A DNA stretch of 64,000 nucleotides from Allantophomopsis cytisporea. Lineage: Eukaryota > Ascomycota > Leotiomycetes > Phacidiales > Phacidiaceae. Shown piece by piece: positions 22,667 through 34,429 of the stretch (position 1 is its first letter; the number at the start of each line of letters is the position of its first letter). The stretch is taken from assembly GCA_024752435.1 (NCBI GenBank), contig CP103025.1:248001-312000 (forward strand), written 5' to 3'. Under the pieces are notes generated by a model. It ran no database searches and was not told where the DNA came from. It worked only from the letters and a program-made list of their open reading frames with translations. Both the position numbers and the translations under genes were made by a program.

Positions 22667-23584
22667 ATGCCTACAATTACTACAATTACTATCCCTTTAT
22701 CAACCGTTTTCACACCACCGGCATCTTGTTTAACGAGTTGGACCTACGAGCCAGAAAGCTATAATCAAATAACAAGCGGCATCCTCCTCCAAAACGCACT
22801 ACAGAATTATGTAGACCCAAAGTGCTTCCCACCAGGCTTCTCGCAAGATGGTCGTGTGTTCCAAGGACAAATCTTTAGCCCTGGCGCATGCCCTTATGGA
22901 TATACAACGCACTCTCCGATTCAGGTTTCAGATTCTATCACTATAGCCACCTGCTGCTCAAGGTGGGTTTGGTCTCAAGCGTTGAGGTAGATTGCTAATA
23001 GCATCAGTAATTTTTCATATTATAGCAGTGACTACCAAGGATGCTTGAGCATGTGGACAGGAGACACAAGTCTTATAGGTCGCGCAGGAGGCTTTACTCT
23101 TCCTGATACCATTGCGAGCACCTCGATCTCAGGGATCTTCACGATGTGGGCACTACCAATCACAGTTGAGCTGCAAGCCAGCGACATAACCTTCTATACA
23201 ACGACAACTTCACGACCAATGTCAATATCTAGTTTATCAACGCGTGTATCAGCAACCAGTGTGTCAGCAATCAGTTTAGGAACGTCCTCCTCGACCGCAA
23301 TATCTGAGTCCCGGTCTTCAGGCCTATCGACCAGAGCAATAGTTGGAATCGCCGTTGGGGCAATTACCGGAACGCTTATTCTTATTGTTGTCGGCCTGTT
23401 TTCTATTATAAGATATCGAAGGTCTTGTAGAGCAAGACTGGCAGAGGGGTCAGGCATGTATTATCAGACTGATCCTGTGTCATCTGATCATCATACTCGA
23501 GAAGAGCTGGAGAACAACGAAGCGAAGAAGCCGATAGCAGAGTTGGATGTAATTCCACCAAGGCTGCCAGAACTGCAGTCGTAG
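22667..23584 (+). CDS. Single-pass membrane protein with Ser/Thr-rich stalk
   Basis: The exons are 22667-22962 and 23026-23584, giving 284 aa; the GTGGGT donor and TATAG acceptor preserve frame. The N-terminal half is cysteine-bearing (ASCLTSW, CFPPGF, SPGACPYGYT, ATCCSSSDYQGC), a layout common in fungal surface proteins of unknown function. A Ser/Thr-rich stalk (about 170-210) leads to one helix (about 215-237, GIAVGAITGTLILIVVGLFS), then a basic RYRRSCR stop-transfer and an acidic cytosolic tail ending in PPRLPELQS. There is no classical N-terminal signal peptide, so it is probably a type III-style protein or has an unrecognised upstream exon. The topology resembles Wsc/Mid2-like stress sensors, but no WSC domain is seen. 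Function is unknown. Confidence 0.8.
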
Positions 23585-25108
23585 TATCATATCGGTTGAG
23601 CTAAGGTAGCCAGTGTAGATATTGATTGAGTTGGAGTGAAATCCACGTCAGAATTTGTCACCATACACGGTGTTGTGCAGCAGATTTGGGTACTGAATTG
23701 ATTGAAGGAGGAAGGGAGTAGGGCTCAACTCTACAGCTATTCTGATACTGCGTAGTGGCGCGGTGCATACCTAATCCGGTAATTGAGTGAAAGTGCGAAT
23801 CAATGACTTTCACACTCGCACCGTAGTGAGGTCTGTATATTGACCGCATATGTTGACAGGATTTCAGAACTACTTCAAACCTAGCTCAAGCTCGGCGCGT
23901 ACTGACTGCCTGTTATTCACAAATACAAGATGACAAGCCTTAACCTAAGGAATATTCCGAATGTCAAAATATAGTTTTGCAGATGCGGATGTGGCGCTTC
24001 GTCTCTTCACCGTTTGTGATGATCCTTGTCAGTGTAATTGTCTGGTCGCCAATCACCAACAATTTCAACTCAGCTCAACACAATCAACACAACCAATAAC
24101 ATTTACGGAACAGTAGATGTCAGATCTCGAGAGCGAGAATGAGCTACCACTTAGTTCTGACACTGCTCAGATTATTCGTTGGACGATATTGTCGAGATGA
24201 AATCAACATATTAGTTATCCAGTTGGCGATACTCAACTATCAAAAATCAGATATAGTATGAACTTATTGTTTTGTATTCTACTCTCCGGCTTGTAGAACA
24301 ATACTGTGCAGCTGCATGAACATTGTGGCTTTGTGAAGCCACGTCACGGCTGGCGATAAACATACATTCGAATAGTGCCACAGCCTCCACCACTGAGGGA
24401 ATATTTCGATCTGCCTTGCCAATCAAAATACCAATCCAGAGCTGATCTTTGCCACACTCCACCCCGTATTCTTGCATAGGGATGGCGAGGTTGGTTATAG
24501 ATGGATGCGATTGATTGAGAGCTGATGCCTATGCGTGTGGCTGGAGAATTTGGGCGCATATGTATCGCCCCTTTCATTGATCTAGATGCCCTCCTACACA
24601 TAATTGGTGGTTTGAATATCCCAGCTCCCCACTAGATACTTTGTATTGAGGCCCAACTCTCGAATGTAACGTATTACGTAGCGTAAGCAGTGTTGTGTGA
24701 AAGGCTGGCAGAGTACCGATGGAAAGGTCGACCATTTCGTTCTATGCAAGATAACCACGGCCTTTCTCCGCTTGAATATTGATGACATCTTTCATGGATA
24801 TACTGGGTTATAAATTAACTTGTATTTACGGAACGCAGTCCCAGTTTTGATCTATCGAATTGTCCCTTTTAGATTGTTCACTTGCTGACGATTGTTTGCT
24901 CTTTCTTTCGTATTCATAAGAATTATGGCACATTTATTTTGAGTACAGTCATACAGCATTTGAAAAGCTCAATTTATAGACGGTTGGATCACGATGGTAC
25001 TTACTCCCCATTGTATATTTAGTCATTCGTTGTCGAGTACTCACATATTGTAGGCATTCACGCAACATCATCCTGACCTTACCCTTAATCCTGAAGCTCG
25101 AGCGCATA
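23585..25108. other. Intergenic; 5' part of the NLR gene not resolved
   Basis: No independent gene is recognised. A 27-codon frame begins at 24117 after a CAACACAA-rich leader-like stretch but has no continuation that I can join. The true start exon of the NLR gene probably lies in the last few hundred bases, since the 25109 frame lacks an ATG at its head. Confidence 0.4.
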
Positions 25109-28100
25109 TTGTTGAGAGAGTTGAGTACGATTGTACATCCTGACCGATCCAAAGGGCAGAAATCTGACGACAATGGTAGCATCATTGCCATTCCGGGACT
25201 ATCCTATGATACCTTCTCATGTTTCAAGTCAAAGCATAATGATGAAAGAGTTTGGCTTCGAGATTTCCTGCCAAACTCTGTTCCTCACAGCCGGATTCTT
25301 GAATACAGATACGATTCAGCAACGGCATTTTCACCTGAGACTACTACCATAACGTTGGAAGCATTTGCCCTAGAGCTTCTTGTTACAACTCACAACAATC
25401 GTTTGGCTGACCCACGCCGGCCAATCATTTTCGTTTCTTATAGCCTAGGTGGTATTCTGCTAAGAGCTGCGTTGAATCATGCCTCAACGAATAGAAAGTA
25501 TACTTCGATTTTCAAGTCGACTTATGGTATCCTGCTTTTCGGTGCTTCATCTACTCAAGGACCTTTCTCAGATGATTCCCTAAGGTCATTAGTATTAGAC
25601 GTCAGTCAGAAGCTATTGATCACAACGACTAAGAATCCTGCTCAGCATCAGCCTTTATCCTACGGTAAATCTCATACGAAACAGATTCGGAAGGCGGACA
25701 AATGGTATAAAACATTGCATAATGCGCCGAAACATTTGCCTTTGCCTTGGAGTCATATCTCTGTTGCCTTGTTCTATAGTGGTATTGGAAATGTGAGTAG
25801 ACTTTCAAGAGAAGGGAGAAGTTATAGCTGACTGAGGACTCATAAGCATGATACACAATCGGAGTCATGGAGAGTGATGCTCAACACATCACATAGTGAT
25901 CTCTGCCGATTTAGCTCCGAACATGATCCTAACTACAGACTTGTTGAAGACAGTCTGCTGTGGATGATAGAAAGGGTAATGAAGGCTGGTGAGGTGTGTC
26001 GCTTCATAAAGAGGGAACGCTGCTAATTGATTGTAGAGCCTTATCGTAATGAAATCAACTTTTTCGATATTCAATTTCTCAACAAGTTGTTCACCTCCAA
26101 GAACGAATCGCGTAGAGACCGTATCGCTGAGCCTTATTCTGGAACATGCAAGTGGATATTATCAAACCGGTCATTCTTAGACTGGCAAGGACAAGATACT
26201 AGCAGTTTGTTATGGATACAAGGAAAGCCAGGATCTGGAAAATCAGTGCTTTCTCGCTATCTTACCGAGGCCCTTCTTAGCTCTGGTCCTGGGGACCCCT
26301 TCGGGTCCCCAGGAGAACCATCGGATCACCAGCTACAACCTTGGAAGATACAGTCGCCATCTGTAGCGTACTTCTTCTGTGATTATGCATCACCAGTAAG
26401 CGGGGCCGCAGAGATATTGAAATCTTTGCTTCACCAACTACTTATAAATAAGCCATCTCTGTTATCACAGATTGACCAGTATGAGAGGCTCCTCTCCGGA
26501 AAACCAGGAGCAGATCCACTGCGAATTGGAAGGCTACTTCACCATGTAGCCGAGCATGCAGAGATACTCATTATTATCGACGCGCTGGATGAGGTTGACG
26601 ACTCAATTAGAGATGATCTGCTTGAGGCATTTGCCAGTTCATGTTCAGACTTAGCATCATCTTGCGACAGCAACCTTCTCCTTTCTCAACAACCCACGAA
26701 GCATTATCGGCAGCGATCTTCTTTAAAACTGTTGATGACAAGTCGCCTCGAGAGACCGACAAAGCTCGCCAAATCCTTTTCGCATACCTCCATAATCGGT
26801 ATCGATTTGTCCTTGAATGATGCAGCTGAAAGTATTGCCTACGACCTGGGTGTCTATATTGATAGTTGTATCGACTTTTACTATCTGCGACGATATCACA
26901 CAAATACGAAAAGCCGAAAGCTAAAGGAACATCTCAACCAAAATGCCCATGGAACATTTCTATGGGTAAAACTAGTACTTGAAAGTATGCTCCAGAGTGA
27001 TTCAGAAATCTCCGCCATCGACTTGCCTACATCTCCTGAGCAGGTGTACGCTCGAGTATTAGAGTCGGCTACCCAGGATCATCTAGGGTTCATACTTGAC
27101 TGGATCACATTTGCAAAACGCCCGTTAAGTATCTGGGAGCTCCAAGACGCCTTGAGCATCGATAACAAAGCAACACCAGAAAGCGATACTAGGTTTAATA
27201 GGTTAATGCAACGGCTGGACGGTCTTTTGATAACTGTAGAAGACTCAAGAATATATCTTGTTCACCAGTCAGCCAAGGAGTACCTCCTGCAATCGAGATT
27301 TACCAGAGCGGAGATATACCCTGCTACAGATCTTGCTCTTGCGAGAATATGTGCGGATTATTTGTCCATATCGTCGTATGAATGTACCGATCATGAAACC
27401 CAACCTTATACGGTGGCTCTTGATAGTGGCTCTTTCAAGAACTATGCGGCAATGCACTGGTTCGAACATGCATCTGCTGTTTCTGATATTGACGGAAAAA
27501 TCAACTTTCAAATCCAAGTTCTCGAGGATCCAGACTCTGCACCATTTCAGACATGGTTTCGCATATTTTGGTTGCAAAACGCCGAAATATGGGAGCGTAA
27601 ACGATTCCCGAAATACCCGACAAAACTAGTGGCCCTCTGCTTCCTCGGCGATGTACAGACACTTGACTATCATCTTCTGCACAACAAAGCGTTTGTTGAT
27701 GAGTGTACGCCAGCTGGGGAAGATTGGACTCCACTCATGGCAGCTTGTTGGAGTGGGCATGATGATATTGTTGACCTGTTGTGCGATTATCATGCGGGAG
27801 TCTCAGCTGGTCCCCAGCGAAACGCCCTCACATTGTCTTATGCCATCAAGCGCGGTCACATAAAGATTGCACACAGACTAATTGTTCATTTCTTCAACAT
27901 TCAGTCGGAAACTCCACCAAGTCTTCTGTTATTAGACTATCCTGGCCCCGAGCATCTTGCACCACTGGCAAATGCAATATTTCACGGAGTACCAGATATT
28001 GTGCAGCGTCTGCTGGTATCAGGAGCTGATGTTAATTCCCGTCTACAGAACACAGTCACGCATAGAGCCAGGTTTGGTATGAAGTTGGTATTTTCTACGC

Positions 28101-30451
28101 CTCTCAATCTTGCAATATTTCGGGGCTATGAGCCGGCAGTCATCGAAAGATTTATTGACGCTGGGGCTCGAGTTGAAGACTCTTCTTGCTTGCAAGTTGC
28201 CTCCCGATGGAGCAATACATCTATTGTCAAGCTACTTCTAAGAAAGGGGGCCTCCGTACGAAATGCATCTCTCCTGCAAGGCGGATTTACAGCAGTTCAC
28301 GCAGCGGCAAGATCTGGCAACGCAGAGATGGTCAAGCTCCTTCTCCAGAATGGAGCATCAATTGAGACTACCGACAACCTTGGTCGAACACCGCTGATGC
28401 TTGCAAGTGCACTTGGATATGATGATATCGTAACTACTTTACTAGAGGCGTCTCCGGCTATGTTTGCACGCCCGACTCAAGCGCTGCCATATTCGGTGAT
28501 ATATGGACACTATCGAGTGGCGACACTGTTACTGGATGCAGACACTCCTACGGGTTCTGATCTCAGCACTGCAGCCCTAAGGCTATTCTCAAATGAGAAT
28601 ATTGATGTCGATGATCTGGTTCCAGATCTTCTGATTGCGCATAAAAGTAGAAGAGTGAAGCTATGTAAGCTGCTCTTGGATAGAGGCGCCGACACTGGCA
28701 TACGGGATAACAAGGGTAATACCCTCTTACACATGGCCTCATTCTGCCGGGGCGTGGGCATATGCCGTCTTCTGTTGGCTCACCAATGCGATGTCAATGC
28801 GAAGAATTCGCATGCACAGACACCATTGAGCGTTGCTGCCAATTTTGGTGACGTTGATCTACTGCAAATGCTTATCGATCACGGAGCAAGAATAGATCAG
28901 ATGACTTGGAACAACGTATTGCACAGTGGGAATCAGAAAGCAATATTGACCATCTACTCGTCATTACAACGTCAGCCAGAACCAAGATTTAATCCACCAT
29001 TCAAATCCCAAGACTTTGAGTTTGGTATCCATCACCCTTGCCATCCGCTCTTCCATGGATCTCTTCCTGAAGTTTTTTCTTGTGCCGCCGCTTTTCTACT
29101 CTCTCGAGAGATTCTCACCCTCAGGGACTTGCTAATTACTATGGAGGACGACTTTCCCCTATCGAACAGCTTCAAGAGCTGGTTTGAAGATTTCAGTGGC
29201 AATGAGTGGTCTTGGTGGCCAATGAAACCTCGTTTATATCCTTTGAAAGTTGGACAAGCTTGGCTGAAGTGGAAATGCGTAAGTAACTTTCATCTTAAAA
29301 TTGTACAGATGTGACATGTAAAACTGACTGAACCAGCGTGGCGGGGCTATGCACAATGAGAAAATCTCAAGTTCACTAGCCACAGAGATCCGGGAACTTC
29401 AGAAGTTTGAAAAATTTCTTCTGAGCCTTAATATGTCACCATCAGCTTGTTGTGTCGCACCCACGCCTAGATGTGTACCTCAACCCGGTTCCCGGCCTAA
29501 ATATCAACCTCCACAACCAAATCAGCAAGGCTCGCTGTCTCAGTCTTCGCAACAGCAAACTGTTGCTAGGAAGCAACTGGAGCAATCCCCGTCTCAACGG
29601 CAACGACGAGGTCGGAAATTTCGGAGGCATCACTTGTCAGCCCCTGGACAACAGCCAGAGCCCAGTTTGTATGTGATATTTAAAGTTGGAAAAGGGGTTG
29701 GTGAGAAAGGATTGAATCATATCGATACCAGCGACTGCACTACGGATGCTATTTTCTTCAAGAAATTGAAAGAAGCGTATAAAAAGGGTAGGGGGTTGAT
29801 ACGAGAATGGTTTTCAATTTGGCGGTACAGCCATTGCAACTTTGATTGTGTATGTTTGCCCTGAAAGGAAACTCTCCTTCATAGAATCGATACTAAATGT
29901 TTACGATTCAGTTGATCAGATCAAGAAACAATCTGGTAATATCTCAATCATCAGGAAAGCCACTACCTCACGATAACTTTCTACCGGAGGCTCCTTACGA
30001 TTTGCAGTATCACTACTTATGTGTCGAAGAAAATCCACCGATTTCAAAGAACGAGTTCAACAGCTGGTACTATGCCTGTGCAGACGAATGTATTTGGCCT
30101 TCATGGACACATTGTTGCGACGCGCCGAAAAGCCAATGGGGTCCTGGCTCACCCAAGGCAAAAATCAAGCCATCGAATGAAGGCTTACAGCGAATTCCAA
30201 AAATTAGAGGGAAATGGGAACCGTGTGAGGACTCTCGTGGGAAAGCATATTGCATCACGGCCTTCGAGTTGCCTCATGTTTGTGGACTTTTAATATATAT
30301 GGTTCTTAGTGAGATTGGTGGGATAGTCTTTTGGATATTATGGCTATCAATATGGAACCATCAAACGGATTGGCAGAACGCGTCAGTCCCATTTCTCACT
30401 GTTCTTACATTGTGGGCGGCTCTTTTTTCAACTGGCGTGTTCTCAAATTAG
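25109..30451 (+). CDS. NLR-type receptor: SesB hydrolase-NACHT-ankyrin-TM
   Basis: Five joined exons (25109-25792, 25847-25975, 26039-29278, 29337-29849 and 29912-30451) give about 1,700 codons. The first ATG exon is unresolved, so the start is approximate. Domains in order: a SesB-like alpha/beta-hydrolase region (IIAIPGLSYD, WLRDFLP, FVSYSLGGIL); a NACHT NTPase with P-loop GKPGSGKS near residue 335 and Walker B IIIDALDEVDD near 450; a long ankyrin region encoded at about 27700-28950 (GRTPLMLASALGYDDIV, GNTLLHMAS, QTPLSVAANFGDVDLL); a Gln/Pro/Ser-rich linker; and a C-terminal module (ENPPISKNEF, then WYYAC) ending in two hydrophobic segments encoded at about 30270-30450. Fungal NLRs of this kind act in non-self recognition and cell death. 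The terminal membrane segments are a notable addition. No disruption is seen in the main exon. Confidence 0.85.
26288..26313. repeat. Perfect 11-bp hairpin inside the NACHT exon
   Basis: CCTGGGGACCC and GGGTCCCCAGG are exact inverted copies separated by the loop CTTC. They encode a Gly/Pro/Ser loop (GPGDPFGSPGE) just after the P-loop region. They are GC-rich in an otherwise AT-leaning exon. Confidence 0.9.
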
Positions 30452-31239
30452 GAAATCAATTATGTAGTTTCTTATACTTGTTGTTAATATTGAGGAAGTA
30501 GATTGTAAAGTACTTGTTACAATATGTAGAGTCAAACGAGTCGCCTTTCCTAACACTTCTTATAACTTGAAAAGATGTCTCACATTGTCGGGTTATTCTC
30601 ATCTTGCAATTATTGCAATTTCTCACAATAACAAGCATCTGTCAAGTCCTACGGTTTGTACTATTTCTAAGTGTGTTTCACAAAGTTGTGTGTGAAGAAC
30701 ACCAATAGCAGTGCGGGCATTCAGACAAATATCTAAGGGTCCGTACATCTATATTAAAGGCAATACTAGCTGAAAGATCGTTTCATGATGACAAGAGATT
30801 CTATAGAGGTGATTCATGAGGTGCGTTTTCTAGGTAACTTGTAATAATTTCGTGCAGATTCTAGTAGCAATGTGGAATAGACCTAAAAGGGAAGATTCTG
30901 ACATAATTTCTAACAATTACCTTATATATACTTGACCCAGTACTGATACACAGAAATGGTTGGGCAATCATGCTGTTATCATGGCAATCCCTGGCGATCA
31001 CACCATTTCATCTAATCACCAATCAGTTCACCTCAACAGAACCGATGATAGTAGGTATCAAAAGTTGAAGCGCACTCTACACTAATCCTAATAAAAGATG
31101 CTTGCGTTTTGTCACTCTTATATAACACCATGCGGGCTATTCTATTGATGTTCTCGGACTTGGAATATCTCCCTCTACTGTGCGTAACTCGAGGACAGAT
31201 TTTAGAAATTTCATTAAAGTAATAGGGTAGCTACTGATC
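30452..31239. other. Convergent AT-rich spacer
   Basis: No gene is recognised between the 3' ends of the NLR and the SDR gene. Confidence 0.55.
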
Positions 31240-32085
31240 TTATTTACGTACGATTTTTTCAATATTATCAAGAGCAGTCATCTTCTTAACCGTCCCATCC
31301 AAAAATCCAAATGGCAACATCGTAGAAAACCATACCAACCACGCCTGGCCCCCTCTCCAAATGTTTGGCGGTGGATTCTTCTTCAACAAATCCCGAACAA
31401 CTTGTTCCGCCCACACCTTCGCCGGTAACCCCTGGTCCTCGAAATCAGGATTACGCAGGGTCTTCTCTAATATCTCTCTCGCTGGCTCATAAATTGAGCC
31501 CTTTGGCAATGCAGGTGATATCGTCTCCTTTTGATTTTTCATAAAGTTGGATAGGACGAGCCCAGTCTTCAGATTCACAACTGTGATACCGAAGGGTTGT
31601 AGTTCTAGTCGCAGCGAGTTAGAGAACATTGACATTGCGGCTTTCGAAGCGTTGTATGCGGACTGAAATGGTACCGCAGTATCAGACGCAACTGATGTTT
31701 GATTCACAATAATGCCCTTGGACTCCACCAGCAATGGCAGAAAAGCCTGTGTAACAGCAAGGTACGACCATACATTGAGATCGAATAACTCCTTGGCCTT
31801 GGGGATGGAGAGATCGGAGATGGGCATACTGTATCCGGCGCCAGCATTGTTCACCAAGATGTCTAATTTAGACACTTTACTGACACAGGCGGCGATTGAG
31901 GAGTCAGATGTCACGTCCAGTGTAAGCGTTTCGATGCCAAAAGATTTGACGTGTGTCATTTTCGAAGGGTTTCGAGCCGTAGCAATAACATGAAGGCCGG
32001 CTTCGTGAAAGGCGATTGCTAGGGCGGCTCCTAGTCCGCCGTCTGAGCATCCGCTAATCAAAACGGTTTTCCCAGAGCTTGCCAT
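31240..32085 (-). CDS. AYR1-like short-chain dehydrogenase/reductase
   Basis: This gene encodes a classical SDR of 281 aa, single exon, predicted to be NADPH-dependent and related to 1-acyl-dihydroxyacetone-phosphate reductase. The cofactor motif SGCSDGGLG lies near residues 9-17 (variant of TGxxxGxG). Others are NNAGAG, the catalytic serine in NQTSVAS and the active-site pair YNASK. The C-terminal part has a hydrophobic WLVWFSTMLPFGFLDG stretch, typical of lipid-droplet/ER members. The ATG at 32085 gives MASSGKTVL, the expected start; the frame runs further upstream only through non-ATG codons, and a splice donor just upstream suggests a spliced leader. It stands alone on its strand between the NLR and a spacer. 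Many paralogues exist in moulds, so the lipid substrate is not certain. Confidence 0.88.
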   Translation of the reverse strand: MASSGKTVLISGCSDGGLGAALAIAFHEAGLHVIATARNPSKMTHVKSFGIETLTLDVTSDSSIAACVSKVSKLDILVNNAGAGYSMPISDLSIPKAKELFDLNVWSYLAVTQAFLPLLVESKGIIVNQTSVASDTAVPFQSAYNASKAAMSMFSNSLRLELQPFGITVVNLKTGLVLSNFMKNQKETISPALPKGSIYEPAREILEKTLRNPDFEDQGLPAKVWAEQVVRDLLKKNPPPNIWRGGQAWLVWFSTMLPFGFLDGTVKKMTALDNIEKIVRK

Positions 32086-33367
32086 TGCCTTGTCCGTTAT
32101 GGGCGTCAAGTTGATGAAATGCAGTAGAATCAGATCTTTCGCGAAATATTGAGGCTTAGTTTGCAATACTCACAAAAGTCCTAGGGAAGTCAGTTTAAGT
32201 AGATGAATTACGTCCGGATTATGTGTCCGGGATCTTGAGTGAAGTCAGTTTGTCAGCGACGGTATCGGACAAATTATTGTACCACTCTGATAAATAACAT
32301 CTGCGAGGAAGGAGGCGAATGTCTAAACCAAACAAAGATAAAAAATTACAGGCATGCATTGAACTGATGAGTGAGCAGTGCATGAAGACTCGACGTCTAT
32401 CTCTTAAGTAGGAAAGTGTAACCGAGCATCGGAAAGTTAAATCCCTGTAAGCGCTTTACAAAAGGGAAGGTATACGCAGTAGCCAATAGGCACTCACCTC
32501 ATAAATACTACGGAGCAATAAATTTACCGACGGTACATCAGGGGTCCGTCAATTCTAATCTCACCTGTTTTATATCGCCTGCTTACATCGGACACTCCAA
32601 AGAGTGTCTTTTGTTATAGAACTTGTACCGGAACGCGTCATCATTATTGAAAGAGGTTTTATAGCATAAGAAGAGTCTCAAGAAGAGGGACTTAATTATC
32701 TGGCGAAATGCTTCCGCTTTGGACCTTCGGTCCTTCCAAGTTGTTTCTGTCCGCCGGTTCAGTTGTAGATGTTCGACTCTACATCCTGGTAACCGTTCTT
32801 GTGAATTCGGTTTGTGATTGATTGTCAAACACAGAGAGAGGGGCTCTCTGGAATATGCTAGCTAGTACGTAGGACGCATTTTCTAGTTGGGAACTGCTCA
32901 CTTCGAATGTGAGAGTCCCACTGGTACTACGTACCTTCTCCTCCAACAGTAATGCTCTTCCTTTTTACTCTTAACTTTCCGACTCTTTACTCTGGGTAGG
33001 TATGCAAATAAGTAGCAATACCCAGCCGCCTTCTATTCAACTTCCTAAAATCTAAGATTCACAAAGTTGCCTTCAGATTTCAGACTTCCATCATAAGCTA
33101 GACCTCTGTACGCGCACGGCTGTATACATAAATAAATAATTATTCATTATACATCTTATACGTACTATGTTCAACTGGCTTCTATTGCAATACTTGAAAC
33201 ATGTATCTTCGTATAGTAGCATGCTATAGCCTGGACCTTATATAAGTACACCTCTGTTCTTAGTGTATTTTAATCTTGCTTATCAGTGTAGACACAACCA
33301 AAATTTAGTGTATTCAATATATAGTTATAATGATCAGCTATATAACACTCGAGAAAGTATTTAATAA
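32086..33367. other. AT-rich spacer with a repeat relic
   Basis: No gene is recognised. It contains the reverse-oriented, degenerate repeat copy C (about 32815-32935). The remaining open frames are short and without domain similarity. Confidence 0.5.
32815..32935 (-). repeat. Dispersed repeat, copy C (reverse)
   Basis: Read on the plus strand, the segment shows ATTGTCAAACACAGAGAGAG, CTCTCTGGAATATGC, AGTTGGGAACTGCTCACTT, CGAATGTGAGAG and TGGTACTAC. These follow, in the same order, the reverse complement of copy B at 45799-46030. It is shorter and more diverged than copy A, with internal loss of the CACTCCGCAC block. Confidence 0.6.
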
Positions 33368-34429
33368 CTAAAGAGCACAACCTGCATCATACGAGATCCA
33401 TGTGCCCTCTTGGTCCATATTCTCATACATTCCAGGATCTTCAATTGCTACTTTCAGAAGTTGACAGTTTTGGCTTTTGCTTAATGTATTGAAAGTGTAG
33501 CTGCCACAGTATCCGTCCAAGCGATCACAGATAGCCTTACAACCAGCCAAAGTTGCAGTAGTGAAGTCAGCAATGAGCTGCGTTTCTAAAGCTTCAACAG
33601 TCGCACCCCCTACAGTATTGGAAGTGATAGCGCACTGCGCACTGGACTTCTTGACTGGAGAAGTAGCGGCCGGTACAGGGCAGGTCTCGTCGTAGAGAAC
33701 AAAGTTTCCGGCAGAGTCACCAATGCCATTCCAGAGTCCAGTAGCAGAAGTGGTAGCCTTCATGATGATACACTCCTGGCCCACCGGCATGAGTCCGTTG
33801 CTGGCAAAGGCGAAAGAGACGCAGTATTGAATGTCTTCGATGCAAGTCAAGAAACAATCTTCCCAGCTGCTTGCTGCAAAATTTCCAGCTGATGTTTGCC
33901 AGCCGAGTTCAGTTGGTCCGTCAGCCTTGATACCGCAGTTAGGTGTACTGGTACTCAGAGCAGTGGCAGTTGAGGTTTTAGCGGCTGTTGAAGATGCCAT
34001 GCTAGTGGTAGAGGTAGTCTGGCTAGTTGTCGTAGATATAGACGAAGCTAGAGTAGAACTATCAGTGACCTCGAGCGATGAAGTTGGACCACCGACAGTC
34101 ACGGTGGTAGTGACAGTCTGGGTCTTTCCTTTGCCATTGCTATATGTGCCGTAACTTGTTGAGGTAGAGAAATCAGTCGATGTAGCAGATGTGCGTAGGT
34201 TTATTCTCGTTGGAGCATTGGTAACAGTAAGTGACCAGTTTTCGTCCCATGAGTAGACTCCGTTATTTCTGTAGTTCTTGTTGATATGGATCTTATAAGT
34301 GACAAGAGTTTCCGTAACTATGATAGAGACAAGGTTGGGCTTCACAGCCCGAGTGTCGACCAAAGGGAATTGAGTTGAGATTTGAGCGAGCGCTAAAACA
34401 GCGCCCAGAGAGAAGGTGCTGAATTTCAT
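33368..34429 (-). CDS. Secreted protein with two PAN/apple-like cysteine modules
   Basis: This is a single-exon gene of 353 aa. MKFSTFSLGAVLALAQIS is a signal peptide. A beta-type N-terminal region (about 30-90) leads to a Ser/Thr-rich, probably O-glycosylated linker (about 105-165), then two cysteine modules: one around NCGI...WEDCFLTC...QYCVSF...ECIIM...ETC (about 165-255) and one around CAIT...LAGCKAICDRLDGYC...NCQLL...GC (about 265-352). The C..C....C..F.F......C spacing is that of PAN/apple-like modules, found in fungal surface and adhesin-like proteins. No membrane anchor is seen at the C-terminus. The neighbours give no pathway hint. A role in cell-wall or host-surface binding is inferred from the layout only. 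Confidence 0.82.
   Translation of the reverse strand: MKFSTFSLGAVLALAQISTQFPLVDTRAVKPNLVSIIVTETLVTYKIHINKNYRNNGVYSWDENWSLTVTNAPTRINLRTSATSTDFSTSTSYGTYSNGKGKTQTVTTTVTVGGPTSSLEVTDSSTLASSISTTTSQTTSTTSMASSTAAKTSTATALSTSTPNCGIKADGPTELGWQTSAGNFAASSWEDCFLTCIEDIQYCVSFAFASNGLMPVGQECIIMKATTSATGLWNGIGDSAGNFVLYDETCPVPAATSPVKKSSAQCAITSNTVGGATVEALETQLIADFTTATLAGCKAICDRLDGYCGSYTFNTLSKSQNCQLLKVAIEDPGMYENMDQEGTWISYDAGCAL

Noticed and set aside
32086..32166. N-terminal extension of the AYR1-like protein
   Set aside because: The upstream frame starts only with non-ATG codons; the ATG at 32085 gives the family start.
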